The notes: generated from the sequence alone by a model not told the origin. 64,000 nt of DNA from Planctomycetaceae bacterium (GCA_027487485.1 JAIYDN010000091.1:1-64000); one strand, 5' to 3'; positions 17,817 through 27,680 are shown, counted from the first letter of the stretch. Program-made: numbers and translations.

Positions 17817-20800
17817 AAAACATCACCGACCTTTTTATTCGGCATCCCGTCCTGGCTATCGTTGTTAACCTTATCTTGGTCCTGATCGGAATTCGGACCG
17901 CCCAGTCGCTGCCTATCCAGCAGTTTCCGAAGCTGGAAAGTACGACGATTCAAATCACGACGGTTTACATTGGGGCGAGCGCTGAAACCATTCGTGGATT
18001 TTTGACTACGCCCATTGAAAAAGCGGTTTCTTCGATTGCGGGGGTCGACTTTATCGAGTCGTCCAGCGTGGCTGGCGCTAGCACTATTACGATCCGGCTA
18101 ACACTGAATCACAATGCAACCGCAGCGTTATCCGAAGTCAACGCACGGCTACAACAAGTGCGCAGAGAATTGCCAGCCGAAGCAGAACCCTCCGTCATTG
18201 AAATACAACGCGCCGATCGTCCCTATGCTTCGTTCTATTTGAGCTTTACTTCCGACGAGTTCGATATACCTGGCTTAACTGATTACCTGATTCGCAACGT
18301 GCAACCTCAGTTCTCCACCATCGCTGGAGTTCAACGCGCCGGTGTCGAAGGGGGAAGAACTCCTGCGATGCGAATTTGGATCTCCCCACAGCGTCTGGCC
18401 GAGCTGAATTTGACGCCAGGCGATGTCTTTAACGCACTTCGCCGCAACAACTATCTTGCTGCGATTGGACGCGTGAAAAATGATCTTGTTCAAGTCGACT
18501 TGCTAACCGATACCGACCTAAAAACAGTCGAAGAATTTCAGCAACTGATCGTGTGGCAGAACGGAGGTGCCGTCATTCGATTAGGTGACGTCGCAAAAGT
18601 CGAACTGGGGGCTGAAGAAGCGTCGCAGGTTGCCATGTATCGCGGTAAAGAGGCTGTCTACTTATCGGTATGGCCACTGCCTGGGTCGAATGAGATTGAG
18701 GTTGCGAATCAACTGAATCTCGCGATTGAAGAAATTCGACCTAAATTGGCTAGTCATATTGAAATGGAATTGGCGTACGATGCGACCAAATTCATGCGAG
18801 ACTCCTTATACGAAATTTCGCAAACATTGATGGAGACCATCGCGATCGTTGGCATCGTTGTCTTTTTGTTCATGGGATCTTTGCGGACGGCGATCGTGCC
18901 CTTGGTGGCCATGCCCGTGTCTTTGATCGGGGCGACCATCATTATGTACTTGATGGGATTCTCGCTGAATCTGCTTACCCTGCTGGCAATAGTTCTTGCG
19001 GTGGGGTTGGTGGTGGATGATGCCATTGTGGTGGTAGAAAATGTTCAGCGTCATATTCTTGAAGGGAACACAAAAACGCAAGCGGCTCTGATTGGTGCTC
19101 GCGAATTGGTCGGGCCCATTATTGCGATGACCATTACCCTTGCCGTGGTCTATGCACCGATCGGATTTCAAGGTGGTTTGACGGGGATGTTGTTTCGCGA
19201 ATTCGCCTTCACCCTCGCCGCCGCTGTACTTCTTTCTGGAATTGTGGCTGTGACATTATCGCCGGTCATGAGTGCTGCCATGCTCAGCCCGTCGGGCAAG
19301 GAACCTTGGCTGACGCGGTTGGTGAACCGCTTGTTCGTATGGGTTCAAGGGATCTATGGAAAGTGTTTGAACGTCGCGCTAGAAGTGCGATGGACGATCG
19401 CTGTTTTGACTTTTTGTGTGGGGGCTGCGGCGGTTCCGTTCTACATGTTCTCTGGCAAAGAACTTGCGCCGGTCGAAGACCAGGGTGTGATTTCGGTCTT
19501 TTTACAAGCCTCGCCTGATTCCACTTTACAGAGCACGACCCGATGGGCGACGGTGTTGGCCGAAAAGTTTAATGATCTTCCCGAGACGGACTACATGTGG
19601 GCTCTGGTCGGTTCGAACAGCGGATTCGGCGGCATCATCACTCACGATTGGCATGAACGCCAAGAAAAGGGGATGCGAAGCACATCCGGCATGTTTGAAG
19701 AAGCGTATGGCGTCGCTTCGCAAGTGACCGGGTTACGCCCCTTGCCCAACTTGATTCCTCCGTTGCCGGGTGCAGGTAATTTTGATGTCGAGCTGATTAT
19801 CAAAAGCGATTTGTCGGTCGAGAGAATGATTTTGATCTCTGACAATATTGTAAAACGGGCCAACGCAGAAGGTGTCTTCCTGTTCATCGATCCAGACTTG
19901 AAAGTCGACTTGCCACAAGCCCAAGTCGTGGTCGATCGAGAACGCGTTGCTGATCTGAAATTGGACTTAGCCTCGATCGGCCAAGAACTGGGCGTACTGC
20001 TAGGAGGTGGATACGTCAATCGATTCAATTACTTCGATCGATCGTACCAAGTCATTCCGCAATTGGCTGAAGAAGATCGCCAATCTTCGAGCGCACTTAT
20101 GGATCTGAAGATTCGAACACCCAATGGACAACTGGTGCCGGTATCCAGTTTTGCGTCCATCGTACCCAAAACCGCTCCGCGTGTCCTAAGCCGATTTCAG
20201 CAACAAACCGCATTGCGTTTCAACGCGGTTATGGTTCCTGGCTTTACCAAAGAAGATGGATTAACCCGCTTGGAAGCAATCGCGCGCGAAGTCGCTGGCA
20301 CCAATGTTAACATGGACTACGCGGGTGAATCTCGGCAGATACGCCAAGAAGGCTCGGCCCTGACGGTCACGTTGGGGATCGCCTTGGTGTTGATCTACTT
20401 GGTGCTGGCCGCACAATTCAAATCGTTTCGCGATCCATTCATTGTTTTGATAGGTTCCGTCCCACTTGCGATTTCCGCAGCGTTGGCGATTACGTTCTTG
20501 GGCTTAACTACCATCAATATCTATTCTCAGGTGGGCTTGATCACACTGGTTGGTTTAGTGGCCAAGAATGGAATTTTGATTGTCGAGTTTGCGAACCACT
20601 TGCAGGAGCATGGCCGCAGCAAATGGGATGCGGTGGTGGAAGCTTCAAAGACGCGACTGCGACCGGTTCTGATGACATCCGCCGCAACCGTGCTGGGCCA
20701 TTTGCCGCTCGTGTTTGTGACCGGACCGGGAGCTCAAGCAAGAAATAGCATCGGTATTGTCTTGGTCGTTGGGATGGCTGTTGGAACCTTGTTCACCCTA

Positions 20801-20869
20801 TTTGTAGTGCCCGCGTTGTACATCCTGATAGCAGCCCCTCATCGACGGATCGTCGAGGGCGCTGAGTAA
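17813..20869 (+). CDS. RND (HAE1/AcrB-type) efflux transporter
   Basis: A full-length (1018 residues) proton-driven RND pump with 12 expected transmembrane helices and two large periplasmic loops. Seen directly: the N-terminal FIRHPVLAIVVNLILVLIG, the TM4 pair GLVVDDAIVVVEN (equivalent to Asp407/408 of AcrB), the TM10 lysine in VGLVAKNGILIVEF (Lys940 equivalent), and the ENVQRHI and RLRPVLMTSAATVLG motifs. Substrates are likely lipophilic compounds. The two genes form a complete operon but for the outer-membrane factor. Confidence 0.95.
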   Translation: MKNITDLFIRHPVLAIVVNLILVLIGIRTAQSLPIQQFPKLESTTIQITTVYIGASAETIRGFLTTPIEKAVSSIAGVDFIESSSVAGASTITIRLTLNHNATAALSEVNARLQQVRRELPAEAEPSVIEIQRADRPYASFYLSFTSDEFDIPGLTDYLIRNVQPQFSTIAGVQRAGVEGGRTPAMRIWISPQRLAELNLTPGDVFNALRRNNYLAAIGRVKNDLVQVDLLTDTDLKTVEEFQQLIVWQNGGAVIRLGDVAKVELGAEEASQVAMYRGKEAVYLSVWPLPGSNEIEVANQLNLAIEEIRPKLASHIEMELAYDATKFMRDSLYEISQTLMETIAIVGIVVFLFMGSLRTAIVPLVAMPVSLIGATIIMYLMGFSLNLLTLLAIVLAVGLVVDDAIVVVENVQRHILEGNTKTQAALIGARELVGPIIAMTITLAVVYAPIGFQGGLTGMLFREFAFTLAAAVLLSGIVAVTLSPVMSAAMLSPSGKEPWLTRLVNRLFVWVQGIYGKCLNVALEVRWTIAVLTFCVGAAAVPFYMFSGKELAPVEDQGVISVFLQASPDSTLQSTTRWATVLAEKFNDLPETDYMWALVGSNSGFGGIITHDWHERQEKGMRSTSGMFEEAYGVASQVTGLRPLPNLIPPLPGAGNFDVELIIKSDLSVERMILISDNIVKRANAEGVFLFIDPDLKVDLPQAQVVVDRERVADLKLDLASIGQELGVLLGGGYVNRFNYFDRSYQVIPQLAEEDRQSSSALMDLKIRTPNGQLVPVSSFASIVPKTAPRVLSRFQQQTALRFNAVMVPGFTKEDGLTRLEAIAREVAGTNVNMDYAGESRQIRQEGSALTVTLGIALVLIYLVLAAQFKSFRDPFIVLIGSVPLAISAALAITFLGLTTINIYSQVGLITLVGLVAKNGILIVEFANHLQEHGRSKWDAVVEASKTRLRPVLMTSAATVLGHLPLVFVTGPGAQARNSIGIVLVVGMAVGTLFTLFVVPALYILIAAPHRRIVEGAE

Positions 20870-20963
20870 CCCAGATTGTTCACTGGAATCCGGCGCGGCC
20901 ACAGCGCGTAAGTCGGCCAATTGCGGGAAAGTTTGGCGAGGGGGCACTCTTCTTCTTTCAACG

Positions 20964-21908
20964 TTATCCTATGCGGTTGCGAAGTTGCAATTGTAAGTCG
21001 GCGATACGACTGTCCAGCTCTTCTAGTGACTGCGATTGCAGATCTTCGGTCGAAGCCAGTTCCTGCAATAACAGACCTTGAAGCAGGCGAATCGTATTTG
21101 CTTTCTCTTCAGCTTTGCCCTCCGCCTTGCCTTCAGCCTTACCTTCAGCCTTGCCTTCAGCCTTGCCTTCAGCCTTGCCTTCCTCGATCGCTGCCTGTAA
21201 GCGAGCTTTTTCGTCGCGTTCCGCTCGGAGTCGATCTTCGTATTGTCGTCGTTGTTCTGGGGTCTTCTGGATCATTTCAAGTACTCCAATGGCTTTCTCG
21301 AATACCGGATCGAAAAGTTTTCCGCGAAGTCCTTCCACCGTTGCCCCCTTGGCCTCCAAGAAAAAATGGATCCACTGTTCCAACGGCCCTCGCACTGGCC
21401 AATTATCCCTCGTAATCTTCACCTTGGAAAGCTCGATTGTGTGGATTTCTAGCGAATCGGTAAACTCAAAACCGTCTAAGGTTCTAAGTCGAAATGCATT
21501 GTGATAGGCGGGACGCACGGAATGCGGAAACAAATCGACCGTTAGAATACAAATCCCGATCGAAGGTCGAAGTTGCTCATACCCGTCCCCTTGCTCGAGT
21601 TGGTCCACAAAATTCCCAGCGGAATAATAAGTGATACGGTTCGCAAGCCCCGCCGTTCTGGTCCTTTGAACTTCGATATTGAAGATCCTGCCCTCTTGAT
21701 CGATCGCTCGTATGTCAAGGATTGACAGTTTGTCCGATTCGAACTTTTGTTCATTGATAGGATTGAGAATCGTGGCGGCCACAATGGGTGACTCGGGAGC
21801 CAGAACTGCGTTCAAGAAATGAATCGTGATTTCGGGAAACAATGGATTGCCGATCACTTGCTTGCAGGCATAGTCAACCGTTGGATCGATCTCAATGATG
21901 TGGAACAT
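20964..21908 (-). CDS. Rpn-type PD-(D/E)XK nuclease family protein with GKAE repeats
   Basis: A 314-residue member of the PD-(D/E)XK nuclease family transposase/Rpn group (TIGR01784). The N-terminal half has DxxVDYACKQVIGNPLFPEI-like features and the nuclease core: D65 in LDIRAID and E79-x-Q81 in NIEVQRT. Residues about 210-245 form a charged helix followed by six perfect GKAE tetrapeptides, then a Leu-rich coiled tail. Rpn proteins are linked to RecA-independent recombination, and more recently some to phage defence. It is a lone gene with no terminal inverted repeats seen. Confidence 0.88.
   Translation of the reverse strand: MFHIIEIDPTVDYACKQVIGNPLFPEITIHFLNAVLAPESPIVAATILNPINEQKFESDKLSILDIRAIDQEGRIFNIEVQRTRTAGLANRITYYSAGNFVDQLEQGDGYEQLRPSIGICILTVDLFPHSVRPAYHNAFRLRTLDGFEFTDSLEIHTIELSKVKITRDNWPVRGPLEQWIHFFLEAKGATVEGLRGKLFDPVFEKAIGVLEMIQKTPEQRRQYEDRLRAERDEKARLQAAIEEGKAEGKAEGKAEGKAEGKAEGKAEEKANTIRLLQGLLLQELASTEDLQSQSLEELDSRIADLQLQLRNRIG
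21108..21179 (-). repeat. Six 12-bp tandem repeats encoding GKAE
   Basis: Six in-frame copies of a 12-base unit (close to TTCAGCCTTGCC on the plus strand) inside the Rpn-type gene, with only minor base changes. Such runs vary in number by replication slippage without shifting the frame. Charged GKAE/GKxE repeats are common in this nuclease group. Confidence 0.95.
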
Positions 21909-22262
21909 GGTGGTTGGTTACCACGAGCAGGAAGTTGTTTTGCTTGGAATCAAAGCATTGTAGCAGGCTCTACTTCGACTGTTACGGGCCGAATTGCGCA
22001 TGCCTAGTTTTCGACCTGTTTTCGGAGTGTTGGCCGACTTGTTGAAAATCCTGGAAAAATTGGTGAAGTGAGAATTGCGAGAATCGAAGTGTTAAATTTG
22101 GGACTGGAGACTTCTTTGTTGCGGACTTCTCAAGACATTTCACTTAGCCATTGGACGCTAGCCCCGGTTTCCGGTAACGCTTCGCGTTTTAAACACAACA
22201 GAGGAAAGCGCCCAATGGCTCAGGAAGGTAATCCGGACTTAGTTATGCACATGATTGCTTCT
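21909..22262. repeat. 354-base gene-free stretch with a planctomycete-style palindromic repeat
   Basis: No gene is supported here. Arms AGCCATTGGACGCT (22146-22159) and AGCGCCCAATGGCT (22207-22220) are inverted repeats matching at 13 of 14 positions, with a small internal hairpin ACGCTTCGCGT (22177-22187). The element begins T-AGCC and ends GGCTCA, as does the element at 27755-27823, so they are probably one dispersed family. It lies 43 bases beyond the stop of the acyltransferase-like gene and could end its transcript. The Rpn-gene promoter should also lie in this stretch. Confidence 0.7.
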
Positions 22263-23450
22263 TCACAGCCGAATGAACCACCGCTTGTACTCAAGCAAAC
22301 GAGCGATCAAATACAAAATCGCAAGTTGTACCAACAAAGCAGCTATAACCATCATCGCGGCCGCATCGCGAGCCAAGTAGGTCTTGATCAAGGAGTCGGT
22401 AAAGCCATGCAATACATAAATCGCGAGAGCATTTTGTCCCAGCGTACGTAGCGGTGGACATCCGTAACCACGATCATCGTAAAGCCACACAAATCCCACG
22501 AAAACCATCAAAGAAAATCCGGCGGCAAAGAATTGATAACTGGGAGTCCCCGCTTTCTGGCACATCATCCAATAATTCCAAACACGGTGGTCGCGTGACG
22601 GAGGAGGCAAAAACGGGGGTTCTGCCAATCGAAACGTTTCTACCTCGCGATCCTCGTCCCTGTCGAATTGCCTGGTACCACACGACAGCCCGTATCCCAC
22701 CAGCATCAGTCCGAAGGCAGCCAGCAACCATTTCCCAAGCAGGACTCCCGCATTCGAAAGTCCGAATTGCTGCGTGTGCTCGGTCCAAGAAGTAAACGCA
22801 AGCATCCCGGTGATGGCAGGAACGCCCCATGTTAAAAAACCCAGAGGCCCACCATCAATGCCCGTGGGGGACGCATGCACCCAATCAAAGTAAAACCATT
22901 GAGATAACACTGCATGAACGCCAACGCCCAAAACCATCCACAGCATCTTACCCTTCCATCCCAAAGAAATTGCAGGCAAAACCCAAATCGAGGTTACTGC
23001 AATATGAGTCAACGTCTGAAACCAATCACGTTTGAAGACGGCCAGCCAGTAGGAACTTGATATCCAAGTTGCCCCCTGCAACAGAGGACTCAGCGGAACA
23101 TACACGAAGAAAGACAAAATCATTAAACGCAGGCAGCGAATCGAAATACGGTAGCCGAATGCAGTTGTACCCAAAGACTCGCTTGAATACGCCTTTCGCG
23201 TTTCACGGTTCCAAACGATCTGCAGGGCAAAGCCAACCGCAAAAAGAAAATGCGGCATGATGGTGTCCGCATAGCTGCAATAGTCGTTGGTATGCTTCAG
23301 TAATCGCGGTGCGCACTTGAAACTGCCAACAAAGTTTACGATTACCATTCCAAGGACCGCATACCCTCGAAACAGATCCAGACTAGCAAGACGCGTCCAT
23401 TCTCCATTGCCCTTGGCTGAAAGATTTGGGCTCGAGGAGGAGCTTGGCAT
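22263..23450 (-). CDS. Multi-pass acyltransferase-like membrane protein (HGSNAT/DUF5009-like)
   Basis: A 395-residue integral membrane protein with about ten hydrophobic helices. It starts with the family signature RLASLDLFRGYAVLGMVIVN and has the conserved MPHFLFAVGFAL segment, as in heparan-alpha-glucosaminide N-acetyltransferase and DUF5009/DUF1624 proteins. It ends with GQNALAIYVLHGF, also typical. Family members move acetyl groups across a membrane onto sugars; here the acceptor is unknown. It follows rph by 18 bases and may be co-transcribed with it. Confidence 0.82.
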   Translation of the reverse strand: MPSSSSSPNLSAKGNGEWTRLASLDLFRGYAVLGMVIVNFVGSFKCAPRLLKHTNDYCSYADTIMPHFLFAVGFALQIVWNRETRKAYSSESLGTTAFGYRISIRCLRLMILSFFVYVPLSPLLQGATWISSSYWLAVFKRDWFQTLTHIAVTSIWVLPAISLGWKGKMLWMVLGVGVHAVLSQWFYFDWVHASPTGIDGGPLGFLTWGVPAITGMLAFTSWTEHTQQFGLSNAGVLLGKWLLAAFGLMLVGYGLSCGTRQFDRDEDREVETFRLAEPPFLPPPSRDHRVWNYWMMCQKAGTPSYQFFAAGFSLMVFVGFVWLYDDRGYGCPPLRTLGQNALAIYVLHGFTDSLIKTYLARDAAAMMVIAALLVQLAILYLIARLLEYKRWFIRL

Positions 23451-23468
23451 GAATCATCTCGCTAAAAG

Positions 23469-24173
23469 CTACCAGGGCCAATCTTCACCAAGAGCGCTGC
23501 GTTGAATCTGAGTCAGTTCGGTGATGCCATGCTTTGCCAACTTGATCAGAGCAGCCAGTTGGTCGTCATCAAAGGTGGCTTCTTCGCCTGTTCCTTGCAG
23601 TTCGATAAATCGACCTGCACCGGTCATCACGACATTCATATCGACATCGGCTTGGCTATCGCGGATGTAGTCCAAATCCAAGGATGGCTGTCCATCGACA
23701 ATCCCAACGCTGATCGCCGCCAAGCTACCGTTAAGAGGGTATTCACTTGCGGGTGCGCCTTTGAAGACAGAATTCACCGCATCCACCAACGCAATCAAGC
23801 CACCCGTGATCGATGCAGTTCGGGTTCCACCGTCTGCCTGCAGCACATCGCAGTCAATCGTTAGGGACCGTTCGCCAAGTTTCTTCAGGTCGGCAATGGC
23901 GCGAAAGGATCGACCGATAAGTCGCTGGATTTCCGTGGTGCGTCCGTCTACCTTGCCGCTTCTCTCTCGTGACTTTCTCGGCGAGGTGCTTCCGGGCAAC
24001 ATGTTGTATTCGGCAGTGATCCATCCCTTGCCTTTGCCCACCATCCAGTCGGGAACTTTGTTTTCAAGGGAAGCGGTGCAAAGCACGACGGTGTCCCCGC
24101 AACGGTACAGAACACTACCTGGTGTATGCGCTGTGAAATGGCGTTGGATCGTTACGGGGCGAAGGGCTTGCAT
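23469..24173 (-). CDS. rph: Ribonuclease PH
   Basis: A 234-residue 3'-5' phosphorolytic exoribonuclease that trims tRNA 3' ends. Family motifs: [19 protein letters not shown] near the N-terminus, [17 protein letters not shown]-like [41 protein letters not shown], and [19 protein letters not shown]. The ATG at 24173 gives a slightly short N-terminus. A TTG at 24191, overlapping the slyX stop as TTGA, would add six residues and cannot be ruled out. It hexamerises in the cytoplasm. Confidence 0.95.
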   Translation of the reverse strand: MQALRPVTIQRHFTAHTPGSVLYRCGDTVVLCTASLENKVPDWMVGKGKGWITAEYNMLPGSTSPRKSRERSGKVDGRTTEIQRLIGRSFRAIADLKKLGERSLTIDCDVLQADGGTRTASITGGLIALVDAVNSVFKGAPASEYPLNGSLAAISVGIVDGQPSLDLDYIRDSQADVDMNVVMTGAGRFIELQGTGEEATFDDDQLAALIKLAKHGITELTQIQRSALGEDWPW

Positions 24174-24187
24174 AGGTCCGAAGTTGA

Positions 24188-24433
24188 TCAATAGTGAGGT
24201 GGTTTGTCGTCGGCAAGGGTTCGCGGTGTTGTATCGGCGTTGAGAACCGATTGGACGACCACTTTGGCTTGTTCGATTTGACGAGTTAGCGAATCGATTT
24301 GACGCTGCTGAAGAAGCAGCGATTCGTTCAGTGCATCGACCGTTTTTTGCAGGTGCGTCACAACGAATTCGAGTTCGTTGATCCGCGACTCATTGGACGT
24401 TGCAGAGTTCTTAGAAGTGGGCTTGGAAGACAT
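24188..24433 (-). CDS. slyX: SlyX-family coiled-coil protein
   Basis: An 81-residue protein: a Ser/Thr-rich start, a coiled coil ([24 protein letters not shown]...), and the diagnostic SlyX C-terminal end KPPHY. Its function is not established in any organism. It lies just upstream of rph, 14 bases from its ATG, and 9 bases behind the large secreted-protein gene. Confidence 0.9.
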   Translation of the reverse strand: MSSKPTSKNSATSNESRINELEFVVTHLQKTVDALNESLLLQQRQIDSLTRQIEQAKVVVQSVLNADTTPRTLADDKPPHY

Positions 24434-24442
24434 GGGAATGAT

Positions 24443-26386
24443 TTACTTGCTCAGAATAAAGCTCTGAAGTGACCATCCATCTGCTTCGGTGCGAACAACT
24501 CCACCCGAAGGAGTGAAGAAGTCTTGAATCATGGCGAAAGGTGGAAGTGCTTTACCGTCCACCTTCTGTTGATTGGGACGCCCCTTGGGTTTGAGAATTT
24601 TATCAAGGATGGTTGCAAGCATGCTTTTCGAATCTGGGAGCGTTCCTTCGCGAAACATTTCATACTGCATTTCAAATGCCCTCGCGGACCGAGTCATTTG
24701 AATGAAGCTGTGCGAATCGTTGGCCGCAACTGTGTTGAGAAGGTTTGCTAAACCAGCTACGTCAGGCTCCTTCATGAAGGCACCTTCGTTGGCTTTCGCA
24801 TTGCGAATCGTGTCGGTAATCATTTCGGCATCGGAGGCAAAAATAAAGTAACCGTCAACGATCGAAATCGCCCATTGGTCCAAGAGTGGTTGTTCTTCGT
24901 CGGTTTGCATCTCTTTCTCGGCCGAGTCGTCTTTGTCGAAATCCAATTCCACTTCTTCTTCAGAATCATTCTTGATTCGCCAGACTCGAAAACCTTCGAT
25001 GTCGATGGGAGTCGCATTCGGTTCAGACTTGCCATATTTTTCTAGGACTTTGGGTAGCTTCTGGTCTGGATCGTTGAGCTTTAAAAACACCATGGACCTT
25101 TTACTCAGTGGTCCGATGGGCTTTACGATTTCCGTGACCACATGGAACTCGGAGGACGTGTAGGGAAGCACATCTTTGATGATGTCGATTTGAGGACCAT
25201 TGGGATCGGTTCGAATCCCGTCGGTTACGGCTTTGAAAGTGTCTTTGCCAACATACGCGTCAACAATCCCATCAAACTTTGGGAAGGCATCTTTCAAGTT
25301 CCATGAAAAAGAAAGCACGGATGCGGACTCTTTATTGATCCACGTGGGTGGAATCAGCTTATCCAAATTGGGGAAATCGAGAATTTGTACGGAACGCGAG
25401 AGCGGCGGAGTTGCCACGACGAATCCATTGTGAAAGAAATCGAACGAGTCGCTCGAAATCTGAATGTTTCCGGCGACGCATTGTATTCCTGCGAAGCCTT
25501 CGCCTTCGAGGATTTTCAAGACATCGGCTTGGTTGTTGGATGGCTTACCAGAGATAGAGCGAAGTAATTTTGCAAATCCGATTGGGCGCACAAAGTATTC
25601 GATTTCGGGTTCTTCGCCATCGTTTTTGATTTTCGACTGGACCGACCGGAATAACGTGGAATCAGCCAGCGAGTTCTTTCGGGTACCATCTTGCGCGGCA
25701 AGCAATTCTTTGATCGTCAAAAAGTCGTCCGTTGCAATCATTTGGTCTTTGGAAAGTACATAATACGATTCGCGAGCCCGCGGTTCGCCTGCAACTTTAG
25801 GAGTGAGGTACTGGGTAACTGTTGTGCCAGAAACATCCAGGGATTTCGATACAGCTCCCTTGGACAGCAGTTGCGAGTCGACTTTCTTTAAAAAGTCTTG
25901 TGCTGGGGCATTTCGGCCTGCAACATCCATGATGAGAGCGACAGAGAATGGCTTCTCAGCGATCGAAGGACGAACAATCCAAGCGATGGCCGATTGGCCG
26001 CCGGCGATATCGCCTAAATCATCAAAATCTAGGCTCAACTGCAAACCCGCTTCCTGAAGTCGCCCTTGAATCTCTTGGTTTTGTCCTTCCCAAAAAGGTT
26101 TCATCCTTGGGTCCGCAGCTAGTTTTCCAAGTTCTGTACGATTCCAGGTATTCAAGAATCGTTCGGAATCCGGAAGCACCACCATCGCTTGAGTTTCCTC
26201 CGGCAACATTTTCGCTGCGGGCGTTAACGGCTTATCGTCCATGGCGAATAGGCGCCGCTCTTGGAAACCAGCCATCGACATGACCAAGATCCAGCCGGCC
26301 GTAAAAATGCTTTTGAGAAGCGAGCCAAGCATTTGGCAAGGTGGACGCGAACTCGTAGAGTTAACCAATTCGGGATGAAGGCTCAT
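24443..26386 (-). CDS. Large exported protein of unknown function
   Basis: A 647-residue protein with an N-terminal hydrophobic segment (about 20-40) that may be a signal peptide or anchor. It opens with LTPAAKMLPEETQAMVVLPDSERF, reminiscent of DUF3352-type exported proteins, followed by repeated alpha/beta segments and an acidic patch (EEEVELDFDKDDSAEKEM). I do not recognise a catalytic motif. The gene at 29187-30170 has a similar overall layout but no clear sequence match. ATG 26332 is an alternative start that would trim the n-region. Confidence 0.65.
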   Translation of the reverse strand: MSLHPELVNSTSSRPPCQMLGSLLKSIFTAGWILVMSMAGFQERRLFAMDDKPLTPAAKMLPEETQAMVVLPDSERFLNTWNRTELGKLAADPRMKPFWEGQNQEIQGRLQEAGLQLSLDFDDLGDIAGGQSAIAWIVRPSIAEKPFSVALIMDVAGRNAPAQDFLKKVDSQLLSKGAVSKSLDVSGTTVTQYLTPKVAGEPRARESYYVLSKDQMIATDDFLTIKELLAAQDGTRKNSLADSTLFRSVQSKIKNDGEEPEIEYFVRPIGFAKLLRSISGKPSNNQADVLKILEGEGFAGIQCVAGNIQISSDSFDFFHNGFVVATPPLSRSVQILDFPNLDKLIPPTWINKESASVLSFSWNLKDAFPKFDGIVDAYVGKDTFKAVTDGIRTDPNGPQIDIIKDVLPYTSSEFHVVTEIVKPIGPLSKRSMVFLKLNDPDQKLPKVLEKYGKSEPNATPIDIEGFRVWRIKNDSEEEVELDFDKDDSAEKEMQTDEEQPLLDQWAISIVDGYFIFASDAEMITDTIRNAKANEGAFMKEPDVAGLANLLNTVAANDSHSFIQMTRSARAFEMQYEMFREGTLPDSKSMLATILDKILKPKGRPNQQKVDGKALPPFAMIQDFFTPSGGVVRTEADGWSLQSFILSK

Positions 26387-26524
26387 GCGTGGTTGCGTAG
26401 GGTAGAAAGGATTGAGAATCAGCGAAAAGAACTAAGGACCATACTTTTGTACCATCTTGTTGTGTCAAAAATGGGGCGAAAGGAGAATGGCCAGTTGGTG
26501 TCAAACCGTGTATCGTATCGCAAA

Positions 26525-26559
26525 TTGACGCGTCAAGGGAACCCTGTTTTCCAGGTTCC
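26525..26559. promoter_or_regulatory. Perfect 12-base palindrome plus hairpin in a divergent gap
   Basis: TTGACGCGTCAA (26525-26536) is a perfect palindrome. Directly after it GGAACCCTG (26538-26546) and CAGGTTCC (26552-26559) form an 8-bp stem with one bulge. They lie between the divergent genes at 26386 and 26605. An operator followed by a leader hairpin of the Nudix gene is possible; no bound factor is known. Confidence 0.35.
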
Positions 26560-26604
26560 TGACCCTCGAAGTAACCCAATACCAAGCAAAATGGTTCTCC
26601 ATTC

Positions 26605-27207
26605 ATGGCCAAAGACGAAGAAGTACTGGTAATTCCCGCACTTTTGCTCGACCAACTGGGGCCTTTTTCAGGCTTTCAGCCCAACGTAGAACGCTACCTT
26701 CCAGCTATTTTGGACCGGGCGAACCAGTCGTTTCGGCCTCGAAGTTTGGTGGAATCCGACCCTTCCTTCAAACAACTGATACCCTACGTGATCTTGGAAT
26801 GCAGCGACGCTAATGAAAGCCGCATTTTTCAATACACACGTGGAAAAGGGCAGGGAGAAAAGCGGCTGCATGCTTTTCGGTCCATCGGCATCGGTGGCCA
26901 TATCTCCGTGGAGGACGCGGAAGGGGACGATTGGTACAAGAATGGCATGCAGCGAGAACTGGACGAAGAGGTCTTGATCGAGTGCAGCGGCCAACAACGA
27001 ATCGTTGGACTCATTTACGATGATTCGTCGGAAGTGGGACGAGTTCACTTGGGAGTCGTTCACATCATGCAACTGACTTGCTGCAAAGTCCAATCGAAAG
27101 AAGATCAGCTCGAAGCAAGCGGTTTTCAAAGCGTCGACCAGATCAAGTCAGATATCGAAAGTTACGAAACCTGGTCCCAGCTGTGCATTAAAAATCTCTA
27201 CATGTAA
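26605..27207 (+). CDS. Divergent Nudix-fold hydrolase
   Basis: A 200-residue protein. About 58-185 looks like a Nudix domain: GIGGHISVE (95-103) and RELDEEV (117-123) match the two ends of the Nudix box (G-x5-E...RE-x-x-EE), but about six extra residues lie between them, so the box is non-standard. The glutamates needed for metal binding are present. Nudix enzymes cleave nucleoside diphosphates linked to another group; the substrate is unknown. It precedes the FabZ-like gene by 38 bases. Confidence 0.72.
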   Translation: MAKDEEVLVIPALLLDQLGPFSGFQPNVERYLPAILDRANQSFRPRSLVESDPSFKQLIPYVILECSDANESRIFQYTRGKGQGEKRLHAFRSIGIGGHISVEDAEGDDWYKNGMQRELDEEVLIECSGQQRIVGLIYDDSSEVGRVHLGVVHIMQLTCCKVQSKEDQLEASGFQSVDQIKSDIESYETWSQLCIKNLYM

Positions 27208-27245
27208 TTCATTCGAATCTACTTCCACTAAGTATCTAAGTTACC

Positions 27246-27680
27246 ATGACCGTAGCAAACCTAGAACAAATCCAGGCTTTGATCCCTCACCGAAAGCCCA
27301 TGCTTTTAGTGGACGAAGTTGTCGAGCAGTCTGAAAAACACATTGTTTGCCATAAGACATTTTCGGCCGACGAGTTTTTCTTGCAGGGACATTTTCCAAA
27401 CTTCCCTTTGGTTCCGGGCGTCATCCTTTGCGAATGCTGTTTGCAAAGCGGTGCGATCTTGTTAAGTCAATTCACACCCAACGATGGATCGGTCCCTGTT
27501 GCGACGCGAATTGACGGAGCCAAGTTCAAGCGAATGGTTCGCCCTGGCGAAACGATCGAGATTCATGTGACCCTCAATGAAGTTGTGTCATCCGCGTATT
27601 TCATGACAGGCAAAGTAACTGTCGACGGAAAATTGGCCGCTCGTTTGGACTTCGCATGTAGCGTTGCAAAGCCGCAGTAG
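27246..27680 (+). CDS. FabZ-like 3-hydroxyacyl-ACP dehydratase
   Basis: A 144-residue hot-dog protein. LIPHRKPMLLVDEV opens it, and the active-site segment is GHFPNFPLVPGVILCE with His49 and Glu63, the catalytic pair of FabZ. It removes water from 3-hydroxyacyl-ACP in fatty-acid synthesis. The CECC and QSGAIL after the site differ from the usual E-A-x-A-Q, so it may be a paralogue with another acyl substrate and not the main FabZ; hence no symbol. Confidence 0.87.
   Translation: MTVANLEQIQALIPHRKPMLLVDEVVEQSEKHIVCHKTFSADEFFLQGHFPNFPLVPGVILCECCLQSGAILLSQFTPNDGSVPVATRIDGAKFKRMVRPGETIEIHVTLNEVVSSAYFMTGKVTVDGKLAARLDFACSVAKPQ

Noticed and set aside
21115-21504. Plus-strand open frame of SALP repeats over the GKAE array
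   Set aside because: The repeats are simply the complement of the GKAE codons; the minus-strand frame has the conserved nuclease core.
20964-21908. The Rpn-type gene as an insertion sequence
   Set aside because: No terminal inverted repeats or target duplication can be seen at its edges, and the catalytic core is nuclease-like, not a DDE transposase.
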